DNA from: Obelidium mucronatum
Lineage: Eukaryota; Chytridiomycota; Chytridiomycetes; Chytridiales; Chytriomycetaceae
Direction of reading: 5' to 3'
DNA: 64,000 nucleotides
NCBI GenBank assembly: GCA_025765595.1
Contig: JAIVFH010000063.1
Location: 62,001-126,000 of the forward strand
The notes beneath the pieces were generated by a model. That model searched no databases, had not been told where the DNA came from, and saw only the letters and a list, made by a program, of their open reading frames with translations. A program made the translations under genes and the position numbers. This document shows, piece by piece, positions 46,969 through 57,545 of this stretch; the stretch's first letter is position 1; every line of letters starts with the position of its first letter.

Positions 46969-49801
46969 CCGTCAATTTTTCAAAAAACAAAAAAAGAGTT
47001 TCTGACCAATCGAGTTTCCAACCAATCAGATTTCACCTGCAGAACGTCAAAAGAATCACCAATGTGCAGGCCTAACCCCTCGTTTACCAGACCCTTCTGC
47101 CACCTCTGCCAATCTATCATTAGGATTGCGGGGCTTGTGGCAGGAGTTTTACTTCTTCTGGTTGTCATGAACAACCGCTCGGCGGACCTCCTCAAAGGCT
47201 CGCCAATCTTGCTGCTTCGGAGTGCTTCCATCGAAGCGGCTATCTCATTGGGCTCTCTGTCGCTCGCGGTAGGAGTTTACTTTTGTTGGTTGGAGGTCAA
47301 CTAACTGGCCTGCCCTCGCACAGTTAAATTGACCTCTCTTGCAGTTGTTGCTTCATTATTTGTCTCTTCACATCTTTGTTAATTGCAAGCTGGTTTATTT
47401 GTTTCGCTGCGGTGTACGAGAAACTAACATTATATCATTAGTGGCACCGGTGCCACCACGTATCTCACAGCAGGCTCCCGAACATACCACTTTATACTTG
47501 TGGCGGCGCTTTCCCTTTGCCTGACTGCCCGAGTCGAAATCCTGATTATGGTTATCCAGCTGCGTCTCTCCACCCCGAATTTCCCGTTCAAGGTAGGGGA
47601 GAGATTCCAAACTGACTATCCCCGATTGGGAATGAGATCAGTAACGGAAAGATTGTCCTGACCAGCATCAGACAGCTGTCCGTTTCCAAGAGGCTCTAAA
47701 ACAACTTTCAAGCGATGAACTTCAGCTGCAACGGCATGACAGCTTCAGGTATATCTATCCAAGTAAGAACCAACGTGCTGTGCCAACTTCAACCAGCATA
47801 CGATCTTCAGAATGTCCGCCATCACGTCCTTGAAGTTGTTATTGTTCAGGTATTCCCTGTCATCCTTGTCCTCGCTTCGTTGAAGGTCGGCCTGTACACC
47901 TCGGTATGCATGGCTTGCCTAGTTTGCCGCCGATTGTCCTTGTGCTCGCCTCTTCTCAAGGTCGCCGGTGTTCGCCTCGTTCGCGTGCAATTGCCAATAA
48001 CGTCACAACCCACATCAGGCCGCCAGGACAAAACTTGAACGATGAACACCAGATCAGTCAGTTCATGATACAAAGACTTGTTAACACACACCAGCTGCAG
48101 CCACAAGAGGGTGTGGGAGACATCGAGTGCCATAATCGACACAAGCTTCGAGAGAAGAGGAGGGGTTCAGGAGAACATACGACAGCTAAAAAACAAGAAT
48201 ACACGGTCAGAGAAAGTAAATTTTAGCCGTGAGGAATCGTACAATAAACTTAAAACGGGGACAATGGAGCTGGGGGGCTGCATCTGGCAGTCAGGCGGAT
48301 TGATAGACATGCACCAACTCGACTCGAGTACAAAGCTGTCAATTTCGGTGACGGTTGTGCGGCGGTACGGGGTTACGGAGTGAAATATCATATCTGATGC
48401 CAATCAGCCACGAGAGAGGCGCAGGCGTAACTGGAGCTATGTCTATGTCAGTTGACTGTCCAACCAAGCGCAAGCACATAAAACTCCTACCACAAGCACC
48501 GGAGTGGTAGTGACAGAGTCGATTTGGCATAAGAAGCCACGTTGGGGAGTCGAAAAGCCAGCTGCAATGGTGGGTAGTCAACATTCTGGAGGTGGAATCT
48601 GATTGGTTGGAAACTCGATTGGTCAGAAACTCTTTTTTTGTTTTTTTACGGTGCTCAGTACGTTCCGTCAATTTTTCATAAAACAAAAAAAGAGTTTCTG
48701 ACCAATCGAGTTTCCAACCAATCAGATTTCACCAACAGAATGTGACTACCCACCATTGCAGCTGGCTTTTCAACTCCCCAATGTGGCTTCTTATGCCAAA
48801 GCGACTCTTTCACTACCACTCCGGTGCTCGTGGTAGGAGTTTATGTGCTTGCGCTTGGTTGTTACCCCTGCGCCTCTCTCGTGGCTGATTTGCACATGTA
48901 CTTTCACTGACCGTGTATTCTTGTTTTTTAGCTGTCGTATGTTCTCATAAAGACCCCTCTTATCTCGAAGCTTACTATGTCGATATGCCACTCGATGTCT
49001 AACACGCTGCCTTGTGGTTGCAGCTGGTGTGTGTTCACATCATCTGCTGCGTCTGTAAGGAAAGGGGGCCGTATTCGTTGAGCCCACTTATGTCTGAGCA
49101 GTCGCAGAGCAACCAACCGCATCAACATTGCCCATACACATGCACTCGACTGTATGGCCGAAGCTTGTGTCAATTATCCCACTCAATGTCTCCTTCGCTG
49201 CCTTGTGGTTACAGCTGTTGTGTGTTAGCATGTTTTTGTATCATATGCTGATCTGATGTTCTTTGTTCAAGTTTTTTTCCCAGCAGCCTGGCACTGCTAT
49301 CTGACATAAGTCGTGATGTTATTGCGCAGGAACAAGGCGAACACCGGCGACCTTGAGAAGAGGCGAGCACATGAACGGTCGGCAGCAGATGATATAATGT
49401 TAGTTTCTCGTATACCGCAGTGAAACAAATAAACCTACTTGCAATTAATAACAATGTGCTTGTGCAAATGATGAAGGAACAGCCGCAAGAGAGGTCAATT
49501 TAACTGTGAGGCCAAGCCAGTTAGTTGAACCCCCAACATGTAAACTCCGCCGCGAGAGACAGAGAGCCCAATGAGAGAGCCGCTTCGATGGAAGCACTCC
49601 GAAGTAGCAAGATTGGTGAGCCTTTGATCTTTGAGGCGGTCCGACGAGCGGTTCTTCATGACAGCCACAACAAGTAAATGGTGAAATCTGATTGGTTGGA
49701 AATTCGATTGGTCAGAAACTCTTTTTTTGTTTTATGAAAAATTGACGGAACGTACTGAGCACCGTATTTTTTGAAAAATTGACGGAACGTACTGAGCACC
49801 G
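46969..49801. mobile_element. TIR DNA element A (non-autonomous), split by element B
   Basis: Bounded by inverted copies of a terminal sequence containing CCGTCAATTTTTC, an A-rich stretch, then GAGTTTCTGACCAATCGAG and CCAACCAATCAGATTTCACC. The right end is complete (terminus CGGTGCTCAGTACG inverted, followed by TA at 49802-49803). The left end lacks about 18 terminal bases. A consists of 46969-48646 plus 49767-49801; the gap is element B. No transposase-like reading frame is present, so movement would depend on a helper. A terminus flanked by TA suggests a Tc1/mariner/pogo-like TA target, but that is inference from this one site family. Confidence 0.85.
48649..49764. mobile_element. TIR DNA element B, nested in the right terminal repeat of A
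   Basis: 1116 bp, starting CGGTGCTCAGTACG and ending with its inverse, with TA on both sides (48647-48648 and 49765-49766). Its interior is a shortened, inverted copy of A. For example 48770-48900 is the inverse of 48395-48560, and 49385-49700 is the inverse of 47020-47440. The interrupted terminal repeat of A resumes immediately at 49767 (TTTTGAAAAATTGACGG), proving that B inserted into A. No transposase frame. Confidence 0.88.
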
Positions 49802-49803
49802 TA

Positions 49804-52800
49804 ATTACGGTATACGTATTGCAGGGAACCTTGGGTTACAAGATGCGGTTGGAGTGGCAATAACCGTTCCGGTTGTGCTAGCCGTGGTTGGGCCGGCAGT
49901 AGTAATGACAGCAGTGGTTGCAGAATTGGCAGTAGTGGTGGTTTTAGTAGTGGACGTAGCAGCTCCAGTAGTAATCGTCGCGGCTCCAATGGTGGTAGTG
50001 CTGGTGGCAGCCCCCGTAGTGGTGGCGACTCCAGTGGTGGTAGTGACAGCGTCAGTAGTGCTGCCAACTCCCGTGGTGACAACTCCTGTGGTGGTGACAG
50101 CGTCCGTTGTGCTGACAGCCCCCGTGGTGGTGGCGACTCCAGTGGTGGTGACAGCGTCAGTAGTGCTGGCAGCTCCCGTGGTGACAACTCCAGTGGTGGT
50201 GATAACTCCAGTGGTGGTGACAGCGTCCGTTGTGCTGGCAGCCCCCGTGGTGGTGGCGACTTCAGTGGTGGTAGTGACAGTGTCAGTGGTGGTGGCAGCT
50301 GCCGTGGTGGTAGCAGCGTCTGTTGTGCTGGCAGCCCCCGTGATGAAAACTCCAGTGGTAGTAGTTGCAGCGTCAGCGGTGCTGGCAGCTCCCGTGGTGA
50401 CAACTCCAGTGGTGGTAGTGACAGCGTCAGTGGTGCTGGCAGCTGCCGTGGTGAAAACTCCAGTGGTGGTAGTGGCAGCATCAGTGGTGCTGGTGATAAC
50501 TCCCGTGGTGGTGGCAACTCCAGTAGTGGTAGTGACAGCATCAGTGGTGCTGGCGATAACTCCCGTGGTGGTGGCAACTCCATTAGTGGTAGTGGCAGCG
50601 TCAGTGGTGCTGGTGGCAGATCCGGTGGTACTAGCAACAGCAGTAGTACTAGTCGCAGTAGTCGCAGTTGGCAAGACAAAGTGAACAGATGTGTCGTTGA
50701 CGGGCGGCAAGAATGTAGTATCAGCAGTGACACCCGTTGCAGGAGTACGTGGTGCAACCTTCAAAGAAAAGAGAAACGCGGAAGTGCTATCAACAGCATC
50801 AAACTGAGCAAACGAGGCATTGATTCTCAAGTGCGAAAAGCCCAAAGCATTCTCTTGGTACTGAGTGGTCCATGTGTTGTCGAATGGAGCACAAGTTCCA
50901 GTATTTTGACCACCAGATCCGGCTTGGATTTGAAGAGTTTTACCACCGTTTGTCATGTATCCGGCTTGACTGTGTGAGTGCCCATTCATGTATGCTGAAA
51001 CGCTCCATTTGTTGACAATAGCCAGAAGAGACTGCAAAGGGGTGGACTTGGCCACATCTGAAGTGCAGGTGTATGTTGGATGGTGTCCGACGACAAAGAT
51101 GTATGCGTCGTTGTTGGCGGAGGCAATTGCATTTTCTATCCATGCCAGCTGCTTTTCGATTGTGTTGCTGCCCGCCACCCAGCCCAAAAAAGCAAAGTTT
51201 GTTGCCATCGCGGAATTAGCACCACCATATCCGTATCTATTCCACAAAGAAAATATTAGCGCCTTAATTGCATACTTCGCACAATCAACTTACTCGAAAA
51301 GATCAGTTTCAATGAAAATGAACGACGCGTAAACGCCAGTGTCAACCAACAAACGCTTTGTGTAGAAGAAGTCAGGCAAAAACCAGTTGGCATCTTGAAA
51401 CTCAATCTCATAAGCCATGCTATTAACGGTGTACCAGTCGTGGTTACTGTAAGGAAAAAAAATCAGAAAATAAGGAAAGGAGCTCACAAAAGATATAGTA
51501 TTATTATGAGACATACCCAAGAACTGTCCACCATGGCAAGTTTTTGATGTTGTTTCCAGTGTAAACACTCTTCCAAAATGTCGTGAACTTGCTGTCATTG
51601 GCCGACTGGATTCCATCGTATGCTGCGGTGTGCTGATAAAAGTTGTCGCCCAAGGAAATAATTGCTGAAGATGCAGAAGCACCAGCCCAAGTGTCCATGG
51701 CTGCCGCAACCGCATATTGCCCAGCAACATCAGTACCCCCAATCGCCGATCACCAGAAAGTCAAGTGATGGCCCTGTTAAAGGCGTGTAAGTTGGTGCAG
51801 CTGTAGTGGTGGTAGTGACGGCGGCAGTGGTTGTGACAGCAACTGATGTGGTGGTTACAGTTGCGCCAGCGGTTGCAGCAGTGGTTGTCACATCAACAGA
51901 TGTAGTGCTTACAGTTGCTTCAGCGGTTGAAACAGCGGTTGTAACAGCAACTGATGTGGTGGTTACAGTTGCTCCAGCGGTTGCAACAGTGGTTGTAACA
52001 TCAGCAGATGTTGTGGTTACAGTTGCGCCAGCGGTTACAGCAGTAGTTGTAACAGCAGCAAATGTGGTAGTTACAGTTGCACTTGAGTCTGTTGCTGTGT
52101 TTGGACAATTTGTTTGCGAAGATGATTGCAATGTAAAGGCACCGGTCGCAAAAGGTGTACGAGAGATAGTGATTGGAGAATTAAGGCAGTTCCCAGCCAC
52201 ATTACTATTTTTTTCTGATCAGTTAAAAAAAAAAAAAAAAATCGGTAATGACCAAAAGGATACACTAACACTGTAGCAAGATTGATTCCCGGTGACTGTG
52301 CAACAGCGACTGTGGTCGTCGTAAATCCCGGAATAGTAATCGTTGATGTAACGGTAACAAATTGCAAAATTCCATTAACGGTTTTATACTGAGGAGGATG
52401 CCAGTTCCCGTTTGCAATAAACTGTAATGATGATGTGGAAGAGAGCCAGTGAATTGGTTTCCAGATAAGTTGACAGATGTCAGCTTGTGCATTTTGGCGA
52501 AAATGTTTGGAATTGTTCCGGTTAAACCCATGTTGCTCAAATCACTTGTGAAAGTGTTTGCTTGCGTTTAGACAAATTTGTAGTATTAAACATGACACTT
52601 CTTACATTGTATTGATGTTGCCACCGGTGCTGCAAACAATTCGCGCCGGATTCCAGGTGCAACAGTTGGAAGTAAAGTCGATGGATGGGAATCCTGCAAC
52701 TAGATCCAAACACTGCATGGAATATCCGATGGGAGCAGTATATGGTTGATTAGCTGAGCTTATTTGCCCCGGACAACCAGTCGTTTGGGAGCTGTTTTTC

Positions 52801-53362
52801 CATGCTGCTGGCAAAGTTGGAGTTGGTGTCGAAAGATCGGTGAAACAGTTTCCAGATACATCCCTTGAAAAAAAATATAGATTAGAACACATAGATTAGA
52901 ATAGATGAATATCATGAGTATTGTAATTTACAAATTGACAATTGTGTTTGCCGCAAAGAGAGCATTCGGTATATATCCAGAAAATGCGTTCTTACTGATG
53001 TTTAAGTACTTGAGCTTGATTTGATTTAGACCAGACCCGTAACTGTAGTAATTTGGCGACCCTTGAATTCCAAGACCAGCAACTTTGCTATGTTGTTGAA
53101 ACATTAAATCAATGTTATCGAATTAACGAATATGTGTAGGAGCGAATGAAACTAACACTGCGAGTATGGAGCAATCAGGTGTTGGCTTACAAATAACAAA
53201 ATTCCCTTTGGAATCACTCCAACCACACACACCAGTGCCGTTATAGTAGAAAGGAGTATTTGGCAAGTTTTGGAATGCAGCGGTCAATGTATCGGCGTCC
53301 GTGGACCATACTGCGTTCACAGAGGTCGCAGCAAGCAATGACAAGAATGCGACAGTGATCAT
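49804..53362 (-). pseudogene. secreted LRR - purple acid phosphatase - Thr-rich protein, frameshifted and 3'-interrupted
   Basis: Signal peptide MITVAFLSLLAATSVNA at 53362, then an LRR ectodomain (KYLNISKNAFSGYIPNALF; LTSVNLSGNQFTGSLP) and a Val/Thr repeat region (ATVTTTSVAVTT units, 51800-52080). A metallophosphatase of the tartrate-resistant/purple acid type follows, with its ligand motifs: FLVIGDWG, SLGDNFYQ, NHDWYTV, VVGHHPTY and NGHSHSQAGYM. A long Thr/Ala mucin-like tail ends CNPRFPAIRIP, and its stop is formed where the TIR element begins. Two breaks in frame have no possible intron: about 52440-52448 (LRR to repeat region) and the CCCCC at 51736-51740, directly after GDWG. If functional it would be a wall or extracellular phosphatase. 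The breaks could be sequencing errors in short repeats, but together with the element they suggest decay. Confidence 0.65.
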
Positions 53363-53683
53363 TGGAGTCTAAATTCTATTTTGCTGTAAATCATTTACGT
53401 CTTTGTCTTGTTGTATAATCGGACGTGCATGCCTAACTGCGCACAATTTTCCGTGCTTGTAACATGGATGTGCTAAAGTGGGTTGAAAAATTTTCAAGTG
53501 CCAGCCTTTGGTCCAATGTGAGCATCACGAAAATACTTTATCAAATCAAATCAAATAAGAGTCGGACTGCAGATCATCGCACGGTGCCGAGATGGACCGA
53601 TACAAGAGCTGCCACGCTGTCTTGGCCCAAACCCCAATCCCCTCTAACATAAATTCGAGTAAATGTTTATTCTTCAATACGAT

Positions 53684-53728
53684 AGGTCATTTATGGTTCC
53701 TTGCTACAAATTTCTCTTGGAAAGCCGT
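53684..53728 (-). pseudogene. relic of the HNH gene family (15 codons)
   Basis: Without gaps, this reads TAFQEKFVARNHK-stop-P against AAFKEKVVARDRKCT of the HNH gene at about 54606-54650. About 34 of 41 compared bases agree. The Cys codon TGT has become TGA. Too short to be anything but a remnant of a duplicated copy. Confidence 0.7.
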
Positions 53729-53884
53729 TCTTATTACCTGAAGTCCAGATAATCCGCCGCTTAGCAAGAGGCTGATCTAAAAATAGAACTAACAACCACT
53801 TATCTCATTGATCCAGGGGTTCCTCATCATATCTTACTTTTCCAGTTTGGTTTGTTTTGAGTACTATCAGAGGTTCAATAAGTT

Positions 53885-53984
53885 AAAATACAGCAAGATT
53901 CACCCAACTGACCTCTTCTTTTGTGAGCTGGGTTTCTGTATTGGTGAAGGTGTGAACAAGAGACTCAACAAAGGGCGACACATC
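53885..53984 (-). pseudogene. relic resembling CSTF1 exon 1
   Basis: Minus-strand reading DVSPFVESLVHTFTNTETQ then TKEEVSWVNLAVF compares with DVSSLLGLLSTTPAPTPTQ and KEEVGLGKAV at the CSTF1 start, with two internal gaps. DNA agreement extends to the CSTF1 exon-intron border. No ATG remains. Likely a diverged partial duplication; an unrelated gene with a similar N-terminus cannot be excluded. Confidence 0.45.
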
Positions 53985-54023
53985 TTTTAAAACCTTTTTT
54001 TCTTTTATACAAAGCTTCAAATA

Positions 54024-55079
54024 TCACAAGCTCATAAAAGTGGAAGTTGTCTGCGACTCTTCCCACATGTCATCCGCCAGCTTGCTTAAATTACAATTTA
54101 CATTGAGCTTATCATTTGTAACAGTATCACCAGACTCGCTTCTGTTCAAAAAAGGCGCTTCTGCTGCCGCCTTCAATTTCTCTTGACGAAACGCAAAGAT
54201 ATCATTGTGATGCTTTAAAAATTCTGGAGCCGGCCATTGATTTTGGTTTCCAATGAATTTTATAATCTTGTCCTTGAGGTTATCTAATTCGGGAGGTACT
54301 CGTTCATCGAAAACGGAGACTATAACTCTATAATCAACCGCAGATATGGTAAACAAATACATGTCAAAAAGCCCGTTTAAATCATCACGCAGTAATATTC
54401 CATTTCGAACATCAAAGTCTGCATCCAATGGATTAAAGCAGTAAGGTTGGTACAGTTGTGTCCATAGAACCTTTGAAAGAGGGAGGTTGAGTCGGCGACT
54501 TCAGGGGGGGAAACGTCGAAAAATCGCCTACCGCATTGTCCCGATGGAATGTCCATGGAATAATATGGGCAGCGTCGCAACTTTTCGGTTTGCTCCCAGT
54601 CAAGGTACATTTTCGGTCCCTCGCTACAACTTTCTCTTTGAAAGCCGCTTGCTTTTTCGGATCTCGTGAAGTTGTTGAGACACTGCTCCTTTTGGAGATA
54701 CTGCTAGACTTGTCCGAATCCTCCAGCAGTCGCTTCACGCTTTGAGTGACTCCAGTTATTACAGTTTGAGTGATTCCAGTTATAATTTTGTCAGTCTCAT
54801 TCGCTACAGTACGATTCGATTTAGAGTCGAGTCGAATCGAATTCACATACCTCTCGAAGCGAGCGCAGATGTTTCGTGGATCAGTGCCACTTTCTCGTTC
54901 ATGAGACTATTCAAAATGGAGGTGGCGCTGTCGAGCAGTGCACGCAAAGACGCCAACACACTGTCGGACTTCATTTCCTCAACTGCGTCTTGAAGTCGCT
55001 GTGCATAGCCTTCCACCTTGGTCTCCTGAGCGGCGATGCGAATGGCGAGTACTGTCAGTTGGTTCTCTATTGTGTCCAT
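54024..55079 (-). CDS. HNH endonuclease-domain protein (HNH_2 type) with N-terminal coiled coil
   Basis: MDTIENQLTVLAIRIAAQET opens a helical, coiled-coil-like N-terminus of about 80 residues. An intron (about 54804-54845) joins NETDKIITGITQTVITG and a Ser-rich linker. The HNH domain reads AAFKEKVVARDRKCTLTG, CDAAHIIPWTFHRDNA and, after a second intron (about 54472-54537), VLWTQLYQPYCFNPLDADFD and NGILLRDDLNGLFDMYLFTI. The Cys plus AHIIP and the following R-D-D-L-x-x-x-F-D pattern fit HNH_2-type nucleases, widespread in fungi with unknown biological role. The C-terminal 100 residues are helical and end TSTFMSL. Metal-binding residues appear intact. A relic of the same family lies 300 bp downstream. 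The role is not evident; a self-propagating or nucleic-acid defence element is possible. Confidence 0.75.
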
Positions 55080-55100
55080 TTCTTGAAACCAAAACAACAA

Positions 55101-55107
<7 letters not shown>

Positions 55108-55136
<29 letters not shown>
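55108..55136. repeat. poly-A tract (about 29 bases) in a divergent promoter
   Basis: It lies between the HNH gene start (55079) and the DOMON gene start (55328). Rigid poly(dA:dT) tracts of this kind often exclude nucleosomes in promoters; the effect here is inferred. Confidence 0.85.
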
Positions 55137-55138
<2 letters not shown>

Positions 55139-55327
55139 AAAGAAAGAGTCTCCGAAAAGCCAAAAAGTCTTGAAGTCTCTCCTCACTGTAGTCATAACAT
55201 CCAATTACCTCAATCGACCGGATGACAATCCCCAATTTGCAGATTTCTTCTTTATTTTTCAGGGAAAAAAAGAGTAACAAGACACTCACACTCACCACCA
55301 ACACCAATTCATCCAACACCAGTCTCG

Positions 55328-57514
55328 ATGCATTCGACAGTGCAGCAGCTTGTCGCAGTCGTGCTCCTCGCACTCGGCGCTGTTGTCCGGGCGCAGACGG
55401 TGACAGTCGCGCGCGCCAACTTCACGCACACGGGGTCGAACGGCGTGTTTGCGGCGTCGTTCGTGCGCACGGCAGACAGCGACGTGGTCGGCGTGACGCT
55501 GCAGACGACGTGCGGCGGCTGGGCCAGCGTCGGCGTCGGCAGCGGCATGGCGGCAGCGACAGTGTGGGTGCTGTTTGGCAGCGGCGTGCTGTCGCAGCGC
55601 GAGGCGCGCGGGTTCGCCGAGCCGGGCGTCGTGGCGTCCGAGGCCGCAGCGGCGCCGCCGGACGCCGCCGTGGCGCCGCTGGCCGGCGCGCTGCTCGCCG
55701 CGTCGTTCGCCGTGCCCGCCGCCTACTTCAGCGCGACGGCCCGCACCCAGCTGATCTTTGCGATGGCCGACGCTGCGCCCGCCGACCCCGCCGACCCCGC
55801 CTCGTCGTTCCACAAGCACGACCCCGGCAACTACGGCGCCTTCTCCGTCGACCTGTCGCTGTCCGCCCGCCCCGTCGCCGCGAAGCCGCCCACGGCCCCG
55901 CTCAACAATGCCGCCGCTGCCGCCGGCGCCAGTGGTAACAATCCCTCTTTATTCAGCCAATCTTCAATCTCTGTCTTCCTCAAATTAATCAAATTTTCCT
56001 CTTAGCCAATTTGTTTTGCACAAGTTCGAATTCCTTCTGTTTCCAAGCAACGATTGACGCTGCGACCGGAAATGCGATAATCACTCTGCAAACTCAATCA
56101 AATGGCTGGGCCTCAGTTGGCGTCGGATGCAAGACGATGGCCTGTCAGAATATTTACATTGGCTGGAGAGCCAGTGGCGGTGCCTCTATAGTCTCACAGC
56201 GAAGCGCCACGGGCAGTGTGTCTCCAACAATCTCGGCAAAGACTGATTTTACAATGGTTTCCAACCCAACTGACGCAACAATTTACCCAACCTCCACATT
56301 CTCGGTTTCCTTCATGTTGCCCAAAGCGAGCATCTCCACCACGTCTGCAATGGACTTTATATACGCTTTCGGACCATCGCCGCCAGCAAATCCAGACTCT
56401 CCAACCGCAAACATTGCCCAACACGCCACAGCAGATCGCGGAACATTTTCACTCAATCTCGCAACAGGAGAAACAGCCGTTGTAGCGCCACTGATCAACT
56501 ACGCCCTCATCCACGGGATAATCATGTTTATAGCCTGGGGCGTGATTCCCTTCATTTCGATTTTCATTGCACGATACTTGAAAGCCAAACTCGGCCACCT
56601 GTGGTACATCCTACACATGAGTCTTGGGATCACGATCCTAATCCTAACAACGACGGCCATCATCCTAATTGAACTGGAAATCATTGGCCCACTCAGCGTG
56701 CGCTTCAATTCAAGTCTTCACGCGTACGCGGGGGCCGTTCTGGTATTTGGGATGATGCCCGCCCAAATCATACTCGGCTACGTGAGCAACCACCTGTTCA
56801 GTCCTGATCGAAGCAGTGTTCCATGGTGGGATCAGGTGCATTGGTGGTTGGGGCGGATGGTTGTTGTTTTCTCGTGGGTGGTTATTTTTATGGGGTTAGT
56901 GTTGTTTGAGAGTACGATTGTGATTAAGGCGCTTTTTGTGGCGGCGATTTTGTTTGGGATTGGTGCGATTGTGGCGGGGCATTTTATGTTTGGGGGGGCT
57001 GTGCATCATGTGAAGGGGGCGGAAGGGTTTGGTGATCGGGAGGATGAGGATGAGGATGACGAAGAGGAGGGGCGGTATGGAGGTCGGAAGCAGCAGCAGC
57101 AGCAAATGCAGCAGCGATTTGGTGGACGTAGGCGAGGCGGCGATAATGATGAAGAGGATGGGGAAGGTGATGAATTCCGGAAACAGGGACCTCCTGGCTA
57201 TGCCGCCATGCGTGGTGGGAATTATAACAACAGAGTTCGACCGAGTGATGATACGGGGTCTGTATCGACTGGTGGCGGTGGTGGTGGCGTGAAGCGGCGG
57301 GGTGGTAATTCCAGAGATGAAGAGACTGGACTTGATCGAAAAGGGTCTGGAAGGCGTGGCGGCGGACCGCCCGGCAGTCAACCTCCACCAGCGCCACAGC
57401 GAAGCAATTCAGTGAAAAGAGGGCCTCCGCAGCAAAAGTTTTCGTATGACAATGAGCAAGACAATCAAAGCGATGACGTGAGGCCGTGGGAGAAGCAAGT
57501 GGATGGTGCTGGTC

Positions 57515-57545
<31 letters not shown>

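Larger units (their letters stand above)
53363..54023. other. intergenic region containing gene relics
   Basis: No intact gene. It contains the two decayed fragments listed next; the rest (53363-53680, 53730-53880) shows nothing recognisable. Confidence 0.6.

Noticed and set aside
47000..49700. Small frames (60 to 107 residues) inside the TIR elements as possible transposase pieces
   Set aside because: None contains a DDE-like or DNA-binding motif, they overlap on both strands, and they differ between the two related element copies.
49779..50684. 301-residue plus-strand Val/Ala-rich frame
   Set aside because: Exact antisense of the Thr/Ala repeat tail of the phosphatase gene (ACN repeats read as VV/TA), so an expected shadow.
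49732..50757. 341-residue Pro/Leu-rich minus-strand frame
   Set aside because: Alternative frame of the same Thr-rich repeat; repeats are open in all frames.
51660..51740. An intron explaining the frame break after GDWG
   Set aside because: The only GT-AG pair would delete the conserved helix before GDNFY and leaves the wrong phase.
55292..55819. 175-residue Arg/Gly-rich minus-strand frame
   Set aside because: Antisense of the GC-rich DOMON exon; stops are rare by composition only.
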